From: Cunninghamia lanceolata
Taxonomy: Eukaryota; Streptophyta; Pinopsida; Cupressales; Cupressaceae
DNA: 64,000 bases
Reading direction: 5' to 3'
Assembly: GCA_027924645.1 (NCBI GenBank)
Contig: BSBN01000860.1
Coordinates: forward strand, 8,370,001 to 8,434,000
Position 1 is the stretch's first letter. Every line of letters starts with the position of its first letter. The notes below the pieces were generated by a model that had not been told where the DNA came from, did no database searches, and was given only the letters and a program-made list of their open reading frames with translations. Position numbers and translations under genes: made by a program. Below, piece by piece: positions 24,198-36,270 of this stretch.

Positions 24198-24401
24198 GCT
24201 TATGTTGAATTGCTTGAAGAAGATGATATCCAAGTGCCAGCTTGGTTTACTTTCAACTGCAAAGATAGTGTGAATGTAGTGAGTGTTGACTTAGTGACAA
24301 AATGTGCTTCCATAGCCAATTCATGTAAAATGGTTGTTGCAATAGATTTCAATTGCAACACACCTCATTTTATTCGTGCATTCCTCGCTTCAATTCAGTA
24401 G
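24198..24401 (+). pseudogene. HMT: Orphan exon of homocysteine S-methyltransferase
   Basis: Follows a TTATTATTTCAG acceptor. The frame AYVELLEEDDIQVPAWFTFN...VSVDLVTKCASIANSC...FNCNTPHFI matches the region of plant homocysteine S-methyltransferases that carries the first zinc-binding cysteine. The family usually reads GINC there; here it is DFNC, so the cysteine is kept but the preceding glycine is changed. The family transfers methyl from S-methylmethionine to homocysteine. The frame ends in TAG at 24399, directly before GTAGCC, a likely donor; a lysine codon AAG changed to TAG would explain it. No other exon (for example the GGCC zinc motif) is found within several kb, so this is a fragment. 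Confidence 0.75.
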
Positions 24402-24741
24402 GTAGCCTCGCATTCTCTATTTCATCAAAGAGGATCTCTTTGTTTATAAATTTTATAGGTATACATTGATGGATCTTTTTGCAAAAAATGACACACTCAA
24501 TCATATTTATCCAATTTTTAGAAGTAGAGGAGACCTTTTCCAAATAGCAAAGTAACTACAACATCTATAATGAATTCTCCAAGATTCTAAATTAAATTCC
24601 TTTTTTAGTTTCTAATAGTAAACTAAAGCCATTTAGCATAGAACTAAATTACAGTTCTCCATCTCTACTCTACTTGAAATCCTACTCTCCTCTGAAAATT
24701 GTCATGGATAGTCTACACAGATTTGGGTAAGATCGATAGTG

Positions 24742-25954
24742 GTCCTTGTTGGGTTAAACTAGTTCTTGGGTTAGAGTTAGTGGATTAACCATTAGTGGTC
24801 TTTAGCACATGGTTTTGTGCTAGTTGTATTGGTCCATGGTTTTGAGCCCATGGTTTTGCATGTATGGAAGTCTATATAATGGCTTGGTGACTCCATTGTA
24901 TGTGTGGCTGGTTGAAACCTCTAGGCTCAGCCTGGTTGGGGCTGAGGGTTAATATGAAGATCTTCATTGCTGGTTTTTCTCCGGTTGTATTGTGATTGTG
25001 TTCTTGTTGCATGCTTGATTTGAGTTTTTGTTGTGCATTCTAAATTCTTAGCTGTGTATGTTTCCAACAATTGGTATCAGAGCTTGAGTTGCAAGCTCTA
25101 GCTTTCGTGTCTGTGGAGGAGTAATGCAGCTCACAGCATGTGGAGATAAGACAACATTTATTTTTCGATCTGGTATTCTTGCTGAAATAGAAGGTTTGAG
25201 TGTGTGCCTCAGTGCTCTGGCTCCCGGAAGAAGGTTGAGCAGGTCTGTACAAGATTGGTCGTGGTTGCTGCTGTAGATTGGTCATGGTTGCTACTATAGC
25301 CATGTTTCCTGGTCAAAGTCACTGTATGAAGTTGCTGCATGGTGCCACAGCCAATGCTGGCTATAGCAAGAACAAGATTGTAATGGAGTTGTATGTAAAA
25401 TTTAATACATGTATTTGGGCTGATGGCTGTAAGACCTGGTATGGCTTGCTCAATCCCTGAAAGGAAAGGCCTGGTAAGAGAGGAGTTCTCCCAGGTGGTA
25501 AGGGGGCTTAGAGTCATGTGGATTCCCAATTTGATGTTGATCTCGGTGACTGAGAGGGCATTGCACTTGGTGCTTGTGGAAGGGGGGTTTGGTGCTAACC
25601 CCAAGACCAAGTTTAAAGGGGGGATTGTTGGGTTAAACTAGTTCTTGGGTTAGAGTTAGTGGATTAACCATTAGTGGTCTTTAACACATGGTTTTGTGCT
25701 AGTTGTATTGGTCCATGGTTTTGAGCCCATGGTTTTGCATGTATGGAAGTCTATATAATGGCTTGGTGACTCCATTGTATGTGTGGCTGGTTGAAGCCTC
25801 CAGGCTCAGCCCGATTGGGGCTGAGGGTTAATATGAAGATCTTCATTGCTGATTTTTCCTTGGTTTGTATTGTGATTGTGTTCTTATTGCATGCTTGATT
25901 TGAGTTTTTGTTGTGCATTCTAAATTCTTGGCTGTGTATGTTTCCAACAGTCCT
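24742..25954 (+). mobile_element. TRIM-like non-autonomous LTR element with 5-bp TSD
   Basis: Two LTRs of 323 and 324 bp (24747-25069, 25626-25949), both TGTTGGG...CCAACA, flank an internal region of only 556 bp. A primer-binding site TGGTATCAGAGC lies at 25072-25083 and a polypurine tract AAAGGGGGGA at 25615-25624. The direct repeat GTCCT flanks the element exactly (24742-24746, 25950-25954). The interior encodes no gag or pol motif, so movement must have depended on another element. The LTRs differ at about ten positions (about 3 percent). TRIM/SMART is the best class; an internal deletion derivative of a copia element is the alternative. Confidence 0.93.
25072..25083 (+). other. Primer-binding site of the TRIM-like element
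   Basis: Exact TGGTATCAGAGC, complementary to tRNA-iMet, 2 bp after the left LTR. Confidence 0.92.
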
Positions 25955-26780
25955 GGCTTTCTAGATTGGAGTTAAGTGTCTATCATCTACTGCGGTCTCT
26001 TCAAATCAGCTCATTAGCTACCTACCTGATGTAGAAAATAACTTTTCCAGTGTGCATATATTTTTGTCTTTCACATCATTAACTATAATCTCTAGAGCAC
26101 GTCTAACTCTGATGGGTGTCTACTCTTTTAAGCATCCAACTAACAATGCTACAATCCGATTGCTTTAGGCTAGGAATCAAATTGTAGATGGTGAGCAAGA
26201 ACTATAATTTCATTGAACAACATCAATTATTTCATGGTAATGTAGATAGACCCTTTGAAAGAACCAAATTGAAATTTCTAAAAAATCTAGAACCAAATTT
26301 CTTCCAAACCATCTGGGTCACAAATTCAAGAGAAAAAATTGATCAGTAAATGAACTTTCCAGCTTTAAATTAATAAAATATAATTTTTCCTTGATACCGC
26401 CAGTACAAATAACAGTCAATGCTCTCAAGTCAGTCACTCCGAGTTGTGATGAAAAATTTTAAACTTTTATATCCTTGCCCAGTGCAGTCACAGAGGACTG
26501 TTTTGAAATCTAAAGCTATTTGTGATAACTGCTTATGCTACAATAGCAAGAATGGTCAAGTTTTTAGTTTACCATGGGCAATGATCAATGGTAGATAGAT
26601 AATTGTTTCTTGAGATTTCTGCTGGTGGCATTCAAATATTTTGTTGCAATTTGTTTAATTCTAATCTTGGATTTTCTAAACTAGATCACTTCATAATTCC
26701 ATTTTTTTTACCTTCACTCAATTTATATTCCCTAATGATAAATTACAACATTGGTAACATAGAGGCAGGACCCTGACGCA
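25955..26780. other. Intergenic, no recognisable gene
   Basis: AT-rich sequence with no domain-bearing frame. It precedes the EP1-like remnant and might include its old promoter, but no sequence match to the other copies' upstream regions is seen. Confidence 0.55.
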
Positions 26781-27359
26781 ATGCAGTCTCTTGTTTCTAG
26801 TTGTACTGGTATGTGTGGAAGCACAAGGTCGGGGACCTTTCTCCTATGTCAACGAAGGAGAACTGGGGGAGTATACAGTAGAGTAAGGCTGGACTGGGAT
26901 GGAAATCTGAGAATGTATACATACTCTCCCGATGTAGAATACAATACTTGGGACATCACATATGAGCGGTTTAAGAGCGGAGAAGGAATATATGGGTGTG
27001 GGTCCCTTGGAGTGTGCCAAGACAGCAGCTGCGTGGCATGCCCTCAGCCTGACGGTGTGAAGGGGTGGAGCCCTAATTGCTCTCCTCCAAAGCTGCCCAC
27101 CTGCAGTGGTACAAACACTGCTTCCGTCGACTTCTACAAACTGGTTGGAGTGGAGCATTTCTCTAACAAATATGCGGCAGGAATTGTTAAGGTAAAATTG
27201 GCGGAATGCAAGAAGAGGTGTTTGAGCGACTGTAAGTGCGCCGCCTTCTTCTATTGGCAGGAGTCATCAACATGCTTCCTTACAGAGAGCTTATATACTC
27301 TGCATTAACTTGGCAACAGCACGCATCTTGCCTTTATTAAGTACGCCAAAACAGTGTAA
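26781..27359 (+). pseudogene. EP1-like: EP1-like glycoprotein with the lectin domain deleted
   Basis: Plus strand, opposite to the other three copies. The first 110 bp encode, in one frame, a hydrophobic signal-like segment and the family N-terminus FSYVNEGELGEYTVE. After that the B-lectin domain is gone and the sequence joins directly to VRLDWDGNLRMYTYSP near 26880. The C-terminal half follows in a different frame: CGSLGVCQDSSCVACPQP, then PAN-domain residues GVEHFSNKYAAGIVKVKLAE and CAAFFYWQESSTCFL. A TAA at 27307 interrupts where the copy at 44.9 kb has a lysine codon, and the family end FIKYAK lies after it (stop 27357). The roughly 0.8-kb internal deletion, frame change and nonsense codon make it non-functional as an EP1 protein. 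Confidence 0.88.
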
Positions 27360-27729
27360 TGGCCGTCTCATTCTATTAAACATATGAAATAGAATAACCG
27401 GAATCGTACTCGCCTATGCAATATGGTCCCGCTCAAAGCAGGGGCCTTCAACAAGAGACCTGTGTCTGTTGGAAATTCGTGGTTTTTAATTAATAAGATA
27501 TATAAACCTTCTGTACGCTCATGTACTCGCTATTTTGTCATTAAACAACGTAAATATAAAGAGGTTAAAAAGTGTACACTTTAATTATAAATTCGGAAAA
27601 GGTTTTTAATTATTAATTTTCTTTTTCAATTCTAAACAGTTTATTATATATTTAGTGTATTTGTAACGAAAAAACAAAAATTATACCTATGCCCTCCCTT
27701 TTCTCTCTTTTTCCTTTGTTTTAAAAATT
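27360..27729. other. Intergenic, AT-rich
   Basis: Post-gene AT-rich sequence with no gene or repeat recognised. Confidence 0.55.
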
Positions 27730-28190
27730 AGCTTATTTTTAGTGAAATGATTAATATATAAGTGGTATATGTTTTAATATAAAAAAATTGGTAAATAATT
27801 TGAGTCTAGCCTGATTCTATTTGCATATATCTTTAGGAATCGTTTTAGATTTTCATTTTATCTATTTATTCTAGATCAAATTTGCTAGCATTAAATTAAT
27901 TTTGTTTTGTTTCACAGATGTAGAAATGAACCTATAATTTTCCTTTTTTCTTTTCTTTTCTTTTTATTTTACTTTTTTAATTATAGCTTATTTTTAGTGT
28001 AATGATTAATATATAAGTGGTACGTATTTTAGTATAAAAAGTTGGTAAATAATTTGAGCTTAAGCTGATTCCATTTGCATTCTTTAGGAATCGTTCTAGA
28101 TTTTCATTTTATCCATTTATTATTCTAGATTAAATTTGCGAGCATGGAACTAATTTTATTTTGTTTCATAGATGTGGAAATGAACCCATG
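27730..28190. repeat. Two-copy direct duplication, 255-bp period
   Basis: AGCTTATTTTTAGTG at 27730 and again at 27985 begins two similar stretches. Both end near GATGTAGAAATGAACC (about 27935) and GATGTGGAAATGAACC (about 28186). They differ at roughly one position in ten, so the duplication is old. No coding content. Confidence 0.75.
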
Positions 28191-30059
28191 TAATTTGTAA
28201 TTTCAAATTTGAATATAGGCCCAAGTCGACTCCCTCTAGCTAGCCATTATAAGTCTACTTGTGAACAAAATTTGTTAGCTTGTGTATTAAGGTGCTATTT
28301 TTAAGGAAAAGCCCTAATTCATATGCATCTATCAAAGAATCCATTTAAAATTCAAGAGAGAAACTCATTGTAGAGCATTACATAGCATTGCATCAAGTTA
28401 CATCAACATGTTAGGCATCATTGCATGTTAACTTGTTATCTTTGATCATTTTTACTAAACAATTGAATTGGTAACAAGGATTTGACTAAAGAAGAACTTT
28501 CTTAGCCTAGCAAACTCCTAAATAGTGTCTATCAACACCACCTCTTTTTAAATATAAGTTCCAAACATCAAGGAGATCAATTTTTAGACATCCATTTCTA
28601 TACAACATTTTTTGCATGTAAGGTTTAGATCTACAAGCAAAGTTCATATACATATAGGTACAAAACCAAACTAGAACATTAGACGGATAAACAAATTACA
28701 TAAGGGTGTTCATTTGATCACTTCAAATGCACTAACACAACAATAGATCAATTTGTGACATCTATCACAAGAAATGTTCATCAAATGTAGAACTAAGTAC
28801 CATTATTTTATTTAATATATTTAAATTCAAGCACTTGTTTTAGTAACATTATCAAAACCTAGAAGTAGAATATTGCATGAAACAAAAGATTTTAAGTTTC
28901 AAATAGTGCATGAGATCATGGGCAATGTGATGAGAATCAATTCGGATTTATCACACAACATCTATGAATTATAATTGTGTCTCTATTTTAAAAAATCTTT
29001 TACAATTTATTAGATATTGCAATTATATTGTGATATATTAAGTCTTAATTAAATAGGTTACACTTTTCTAGCTTACCATTTAAAGTTTGTTCACTTCAAT
29101 TTAACCCATCAAATTTAATTTTTTTATGAGACTTAACTTTTTGGTACCTTATGATTGTTTATAATATTTAGATTGAATATTTAATTAAAATAATTAACTT
29201 TCCTATTAAAAAATTTAGTGGAAGTTATAATGACCAAAGAATTCATTTTTTCACAGAATCTATTATAAATGAGTTTGAGTTTAATTTTCTTTTCTTCCTC
29301 AATTTAAAAGCAAGTACTACATTTATTTATAAATTTTTCCTTTACTTTTTTAGGTAGGCAAAATCATCTTGTCTTCTATTTAATTATATCTTGCAATTTA
29401 CACCTTGTCTCCTACGAATTTTGAATCATAGTACAATTGCTCTATTTTTTAGGTATAATTTGACTTACTTACGAGTAATACTACATATAATTAATAACTA
29501 CTTGTTCCTAATTTGCTTTTACCTACAACATATGTTAGTTGATAAATATTGGTATGTATTTGTTACAAAATTTTAAGTTTAGATCATTTGTTTGTTAACA
29601 ATATGCAAAACTCAACCACTAATAGTTCTCCAAGGGACTTGTCAGATACCAACATCAAAAATAGAAACAAAATGAGGCAATATGTTGATACTATAAATGA
29701 CACAAGGACCAAATATGTGCCCATCATCACATCCAATGTTTACAAAATAAATGCAAGTTTTGATAAATCCATCATCAACATCTAAGGAAGAAATCATGAT
29801 TGTAAATGATTTGAAGAATATAATATCTAAATGACAAAGAGGAAATTCTTCATACTCCACATCCAATAAAACAAACATAAAACTTACTCAGGAATCATGA
29901 TATTTACTCATTGAAACTACATTGTAGATAGATACAATAGAAAACTTGGTAAACAAAGAAATAAGTGCCATGAATTCCTTACGAGCAATGAAATGTTTTT
30001 GCAATAGAATATATGTGTTTTCTAACTTGTAGACATGTATAATATGTAAGGAATGTTAT
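28191..30059. other. AT-rich intergenic, possibly the 5' part of the Helitron
   Basis: No domain recognised. The Rep-helicase homology starts only at about 30060, so part of this stretch may belong to the same element, but no terminus was identified. Confidence 0.45.
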
Positions 30060-33000
30060 ACTGGTATACAAATTTGTTCATATAATATTGATCATATTTG
30101 TAATAGATGCTTCAATGAGAAAGGAGTCCATCGATGATTGGCATCTAACAAAGTTTATCTACCTAGATGAACAACCCAAAGTGTTAAAGGTGCTTACTCA
30201 AGTAGAGGAGATGCTTATAGCATGAGTAAGCCCATTATTACAAATTACACATGCTTGTGGAGGGCAATACAAATATAGTGGTCACATAATAAGACTTCCC
30301 CAAGATATTACAATGATAGCAAAAGCCCTCATACACAAACTTGAGGACTTGGAAGTTCTAATAGTTAGGAGATTTCATAGTGACTAAAAGTACTATGATT
30401 ATTAAATATAAATAGGTCCCATGTCATGAATTCCCTTCAATACAAGATACAAAATTATCCATACTACAAGGATGTTGAAATAGATACTGACTCACTAGCC
30501 TTTCTACTTGATATCAGTATAGATGTTTCAAGCATGTTGCAAAGACTTAAAGTAGACAAAGGAAAAATGATGGAGCCAGAAGTTGAAATTCATACCAATG
30601 AATATGAGACATATAATGATTTTGAATGTTCACCATAATTTATTCTAAGATTACCAAATAAACAGTGAGAGCTAGAAGCCATAGAAGAAACCGTACAACT
30701 AGATCCCAGCAATGACAACATCATCCCCTAGCCTAAACTTAGTACCTCCCCAAAAAATTAGTATAATACTGAGGGGCTAATAGACACGGCCTTTCCCACA
30801 CTCTTCTCAAATGGGGTTGCACTACCCCTACAATCTCTAGAATTAGGAAGGTCCAAATGCATGAATATGCATTACATCTGATGAGATATCACAATAATAG
30901 ATTTAGAAGACACCTAAGATTTTGATACTTCTTCTATAATCTCTTAATGTGTCATTGTAGCCAACAACTTGCTACAGTTTTTGTCAAGAGAAATATGGAA
31001 GGCAACATGCTAACTACTATAGAATACCTTCACTAGAAATTGTATAATGCCCTTGATAATCATTTGGTTGAACAAATCGTACATTTTGGTACTTCTCTAT
31101 GAGGAATACAACCATATTGGAGTAAGTTCTACACTGAAGTAACAAATATGACCAAACAATTGGGATCTCCCACAATATTCTTCACACTTAGTGCAATTGA
31201 TACAAAATGGTTTGACCTTCATACATTATTTATAGAGAAAGCCTAGAGCCACTAAAATACTTAATAAAATAGTATATGGACAATGTAATTCAAAAGCCAC
31301 ACACATCTTTATACCTATAGCAACGATTTACGATATTTCATGAAGAAGTAATAGAGAAATTATTGAACACAAAAGAATATTGGTATAGATATGAGGGGAA
31401 ACATTGAGGTTCTACTTACATACATGGTTTTTTTGGTTGAGAGATACACCTGATATGGAAACACTTAATTGCAGCAATGATGTTGAATTAGAGAGAGCTA
31501 GAATTTTTTTGATAAATACATTAGTGCATGGAATTCTCATAATCCATCTCAAAGAAACCAAGATACATCTTAAAGAGAGCTAGAATTTTTTTGATAAATA
31601 CTTAGTGCATGGAATGGTTGTGTAGAGATGTTAACAAGAATATCAAGTGTGAAAAAAAGTGAAGATAAAACTATGATAGCATATTGCAAATTCATGATAG
31701 AGATTATTACAGATCATTATATATGAGCACAAGAAACATGCCATATGTTATAAAAATTACCTCTTGTAGCTTGCAGTTGAGCCTTCATATCACTGAATTT
31801 TGGTAGAAAAGTAATGCAACATATAACAAGAAAGGTGGAAGAATGTGAATTGGAAACTACTTACATAAACTCCTATACACATCATCCACGTAAATTAGAA
31901 ACAATTTCCCTAATAGCTCAACATAGATGTTCTCATTTTCTTCTCATCACAGAGGAAGCAAATGACAAAAGAGAAAATAAATGTAATTGTTATTGTATTC
32001 CCTTATTTCTATAATATTTCATTGGAAGACTCTGAGCATTTTGAAACCTTCTAATTGAGTGATATTCTCTTATAAAAACATTTTAGACACATAGGAACAG
32101 ACATAGGCCTCACTGAATAAGAAATCGTAGCAAATTGGAAACAAATGGATGCAAAAAAATACCATCCTTGGCACATTAACCACATTACACAAATAGAGGA
32201 TGTTGATGAAGAAAATGATGATGATGTTTAGGGAACATTGACCTAGGAAACCACTGTCCTATATGAGTGGGAAGTTCTATCACAAATGGGTCTAACCAAT
32301 AATGTCAACATAAATGAGTTAGAAATACTTGGTAAATGAGACTTTAACATTAATAATGTATGGAATGAACACAATGTGCTCTCAAATTTACATGATAGTG
32401 CCCTTCAATTTATAACCACAAGTAATTTGTGCATGCAACATGCCTGCTCTTCCTCATTATCCACTAAACCAAGCTAGTGTAAGAACTTGCACTAAGTACC
32501 ATTATACAACACTATAGCGACTAATGCTTGAAACAACCTTTGTGTATGATCACTCAAGGAACAACAAGCACTAGAAAATCATACTTAATTGATTGCATTA
32601 GAGACACACTTAACAATTTGAACTTAGACAAGTTAAGCCCACTACTCACACTTACCCCTACATGAGTGGCTGCGTACAACATACATGCCTCCATAATCCA
32701 TGTATGTCTTAGAATTCCAAAAAGAGAAATGAAACCATTACAAGGAAGGATATTACACTATTCCAAGAATAAATACATACATGGAATACATCCTCATAGA
32801 CAAGATGAACTTCATAGGCCCAAAGTTGTTACTAAAAATAGATAGCCTGCTATGTGAGGCATTTCCCCACCAACAACACCAATGCTTTGTTGGTGTATCC
32901 ATTATCGTTAATGGTGACTTTGCACAACTACCACATATAATGGATAAACTCATTTATGCATCACACTCATCTATAAGGATTTTATGGAAAATATTTACCA

Positions 33001-33760
33001 AAATTGTCATGTTGGAACAATATCTTGTCAAGAAGGTGATAGTCAAGCCCAATTTTTTTGTGCCATGATTAGGAAACTCTAATGAACTACATGGATAAAT
33101 TATTAATTCTAAATGAACAAGAATAATTTAACCTCTCCATGCATTTATTTGCCACCAACAACTTGGTCATGCTACATAATAGAAAGATGTTGAAGCTACT
33201 AAATCTTCATGTGGCACTTAGTGTATCACAAAATACACATCAAAAATCAAACAATGATATTAATGATGACCAACTCCAACAAGAGGTGCTCCTATGCATA
33301 GGTAAAAGGGCAATGCTAACAAAAAACTTATGGATTGAAGTTTGCCTCATAAATAGATCATTGGGAGAAGTCAAATCTATTGTTTACAATGTCAACTTCA
33401 AACCCCCAGACTTGCCAATGTAAGGCATAGTTCAATTTCATACCTTTAATGGCCCAACATGGGATAGGGAAAGACCAAAGAACATGCCTTTGATACCTAT
33501 AACATGTGGTGAATGTAGAAAACTACCCCTCACCATGGCTTGGGCTATATCAATCCACAAATCCTAAGGCCTCACATTGAACAAGGCTACAATAATCATA
33601 GGTGAAATTGAAAGACAAGGCCTAACATTTATAGTTATATCTAGACTCAAATTCATAGAAAGTCTTTGCATAGAACATGCATTCAGTTTTGAATGATACT
33701 CTAAAATGCATAGCAATCCCTACACCATCATGATCAGAAAGAAGAGGCTTGCCTACAACT
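30060..33760 (+). pseudogene. Degenerate Helitron Rep/PIF1-like helicase polyprotein
   Basis: Plus-strand homology spread over all three frames. In order there is an N-terminal region with CNRCFNEKG (about 30105), LTQVEEMLIA (about 30192) and GHIIRLPQDI, then PYYKDVEID (about 30450). The Helitron-like N domain follows (about 30840-31240) with FVKRNMEGNM and PTIFFTLSAIDT. The Rep motif GSTYIHG lies at about 31409. The helicase part has Walker A region GTTSTRKS (32558-32581), Walker B region ILIDKMNFIG (about 32790), VNGDFAQLP (about 32911), KRAMLTKNLWIEV (about 33308) and MAWAISIHKS (about 33537). Helitrons move by rolling-circle replication using Rep and helicase. Catalytic positions are lost here: HIH became YIH, the Walker A glycine became R and the Walker B glutamate became K. 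Dozens of stops add to this. Termini were not found. Confidence 0.85.
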
Positions 33761-34719
33761 ATTGTACTTAGGAAGAAAGCAGAGGCTCACCTATAGCTAT
33801 TGTTCTCTTAACACATTTAGGTATCACACATTTGCTTTTGTTTTCCTTATGAATTCAACTTCCCTTCGTCACAACAATGTTCCTTAAACTCATATTTTTT
33901 TTGTAGGTGAATAAATAACATAGAGCAAGCACCATTTGGAAAGTAGGACTGTAGACCTAGTAATTCCTTATTGCAAGATTTGATTGCCAAACATTATGTA
34001 ATTACTATATGCATGCTTTACACATTTTTAATTTGAAAAAGCTCTTTTACATTTACAATCATAACATCATTTCATTTCATAATCATCATTATTGTAAAGT
34101 TACATGAAACTATATAACTACACCTTTATTTCAGTAACTCTGTGATATTTATAAATTTTACATGATGTTTTAACGATTATTTTCATAGAATTTAAATTGC
34201 ACTATTTCAATGTATTCAAAATATAGGTGAGAAGAGAGAGAGGTAGAGAGAGAGAGGGAGAGATTGGATTCTGTGATAAATATATATATTAAAATCTATA
34301 TTTTACATTTATTGAATTATGTATGTGCCTACCTATTTTGACTTCAAGGTATGAGCATTACTTAACAATTTATTTGATGTTAAATTTCCCTAATCTTAAT
34401 AAATATCAAATATATTCTTAATTATAAATAAAGTTGACCTTATACTTGTATTAGAGTAAACATTATTGTCTTATGCTATGTTTCTCCAATTGAAACTCTC
34501 TGCACTTTGTGTATAGGACTGTACTTTCTTTGGGTATTGCCCAACATGTTCTTTCCTTTCAATATGTTTCACAATATTATCGTTTGTCTATTGTCTATTT
34601 TAAAGTTGTACAACATGTTTCAAATATCTATATTCTTGATTTTTTTTTTTAAATTACTCAATTATGATAATTGAATACGGTGAATGTTATAATATAACCA
34701 AGAAAAACAACTTTCATAC
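33761..34719. other. AT-rich tract, probably Helitron 3' tail or intergenic
   Basis: Short GA-rich run at 34229-34263 and TA-rich sequence after it. A CTRR-type Helitron end with preceding hairpin could not be identified with confidence. Confidence 0.45.
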
Positions 34720-34863
34720 TATGATATTATATTTTAGGGTTTAACTGCGTAGTTTTTGAGTCAAACACATGACCCATATTTCATGTGAACCACTACTCAT
34801 GAAATATGGGTCATGTGTTTGACTCAAAAACTACGCAGTTAAACCCTAAAATATAATATCATA
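34720..34863. repeat. Perfect long hairpin: 65-bp arms, 12-nt loop
   Basis: 34721-34785 is the exact reverse complement of 34798-34862, with one more pair (34720/34863) and a loop TGAACCACTACT. Arms include TAGGGTTTAACTGCGTAG and GACCCATATTTCATG. The 13-mer CAACTTTCATACT sits directly before the hairpin (34708-34720) and again at 34898-34910. No transposase and no short conserved TIR/TSD of a known MITE family are recognised. It could be a foldback MITE, a template-switch product or a small-RNA precursor. Confidence 0.95.
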
Positions 34864-34932
34864 ATTTGACATGCTGGGAAAAATACCTCCTACTTATCAA
34901 CTTTCATACTCTTAATATTAATATTAATGTTA

Positions 34933-35208
34933 TGAGAGTGGCCTTGTCGGAGACGAGGTGGTGCCTGTTTGCCGTCCAGACGAAGCGCATGGTTTCAGCC
35001 CTGCTGTAGTATCCCATGCATTGGGTGTGGTGTTGAAGAAGGCTAACTGGAAATTGCCACCAGGGGATCCAAACGGAATGGCCCGGTAGCTAGCGCCGTA
35101 TTCTACAGTGTAATCTCCCAGATCTCCATCGTTCACATAAGAGAAAGAGAAAGCCTCTGCTCCCACGCATACCCCCGCTACTATAAGAAATATCAGCTTA
35201 CAATCCAT
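34933..35208 (-). pseudogene. EP1-like: EP1-like glycoprotein, 5' fragment (signal peptide and lectin start)
   Basis: Minus strand from MDCKLIF at 35208. The hydrophobic signal peptide is followed by FSFSYVNDGDLGDYTVEYGA and NFQLAFFNTTPNA, the start of the B-lectin domain. About 20 bases are then missing compared with the copy at 46.1 kb (its FTLAIRM region). This shifts the frame, so the next stretch reads out of frame until homology ends at 34933 after GGCCACTCTCA. The start at 35208 is chosen because MDCK is shared by both copies while more upstream in-frame methionines are not. The upstream 400 bp also match those of the 46.1-kb copy, so this is a truncated gene duplication. Confidence 0.88.
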
Positions 35209-35607
35209 TGAGGATATTTGGAGTACAAAGTGAAAAGATGATCTCTGTTTAAAGGAAGCCAGAAGGATTAGTTTAGGTCGGTGATTTAAATTTTTCATGA
35301 TAGCTATCCAAAATGGGAATGGATTTCAAACGTGAGCAATATGCTAATGCGCGAAAAGCTGTTTATTAATAAATAACGTTCAAAGCTCTGCAATTTAAAT
35401 AGAAAACATGATCACCAGATCTCTTCTTTTTGATATGGTCTTAAATTAATAGTAAACGACAGAAAAGTTGCAGGCTTGATCACAAGACTAAGGACCGTTT
35501 CGAAAGCAAGTGGCCCTTCGAAGGTGGTGGCACACATGGTGGAGTACAAGCAAGCAGGCATGTTTAGAATGTTATTGATAAAAGCATTTAAAGGTATTAG
35601 TGGATGT
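35209..35607 (-). promoter_or_regulatory. Duplicated EP1-like upstream region
   Basis: Matches 46190-46587 closely, including the segment GATCTCTGTTTAAAGGAAGC next to the start codon. Conservation as an untranslated leader and promoter block is inferred from position only; it is carried passively with the duplication. The homology resumes after the copia insertion at 41120. Confidence 0.6.
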
Positions 35608-36270
35608 TGTGAAAAATCTATTACAGTTACTGATTATTAACCTTCTATCTTGTAAGATTATTTGATTAACAAATATTGGAAAATAACACAACTGTAACTT
35701 CACAAATACAAACACATAAAAAATACCCAACAAGGTGAACACAATATTTTCAGACAATTGTCCCTGGAAAAACCCCGTAGGGAAAACCAGTACTACAGAT
35801 GAGAAATATATTAAACTTTAGCAAATCAAGAGATACAAATACTGCTTGCCTCTTACTGGCAGAGCTCCGACAATCTCCTAATCCTCCTGCTGATATTCCT
35901 CCACTGCTATCTCCAACGCTATCACTGCGCCCTTGCTAACACTGCAAGTTTCTCTAAAACCTTCATTGTTACAAATGACCCAATGACCTCCTTATATACT
36001 ACTCTCGTTGAAAATCAATGGCCGAGATTAATACAAATGAACGGCTAAGATTAAGACAACTCAATAACCATTAACAACCTTGGTTATGAGGTGTCACATA
36101 AAAGGAGTCAATATTAAATAACAATTGTTTTTATCCTAACAATATTTGTTTGACAAAAACAACTATTTTCTAAATTCTAGGCCAGAACGAACAGCTGTCC
36201 AAACTACCCATAACTAATGCTGCTATATTTGGGTGAGGACAAACAGCTGTCCAAGCTACTAAAATTAACA
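35608..36270 (-). repeat. 3' LTR of copia family C
   Basis: Plus strand TGTGAAAAATC...AAATTAACA. The polypurine tract (minus AAGAGGGAG) abuts it at 36271-36279. Confidence 0.96.

Noticed and set aside
26844..27158. 104-codon minus-strand frame
   Set aside because: It is antisense to the EP1-like remnant; the plus strand carries the conserved cysteines and domains.
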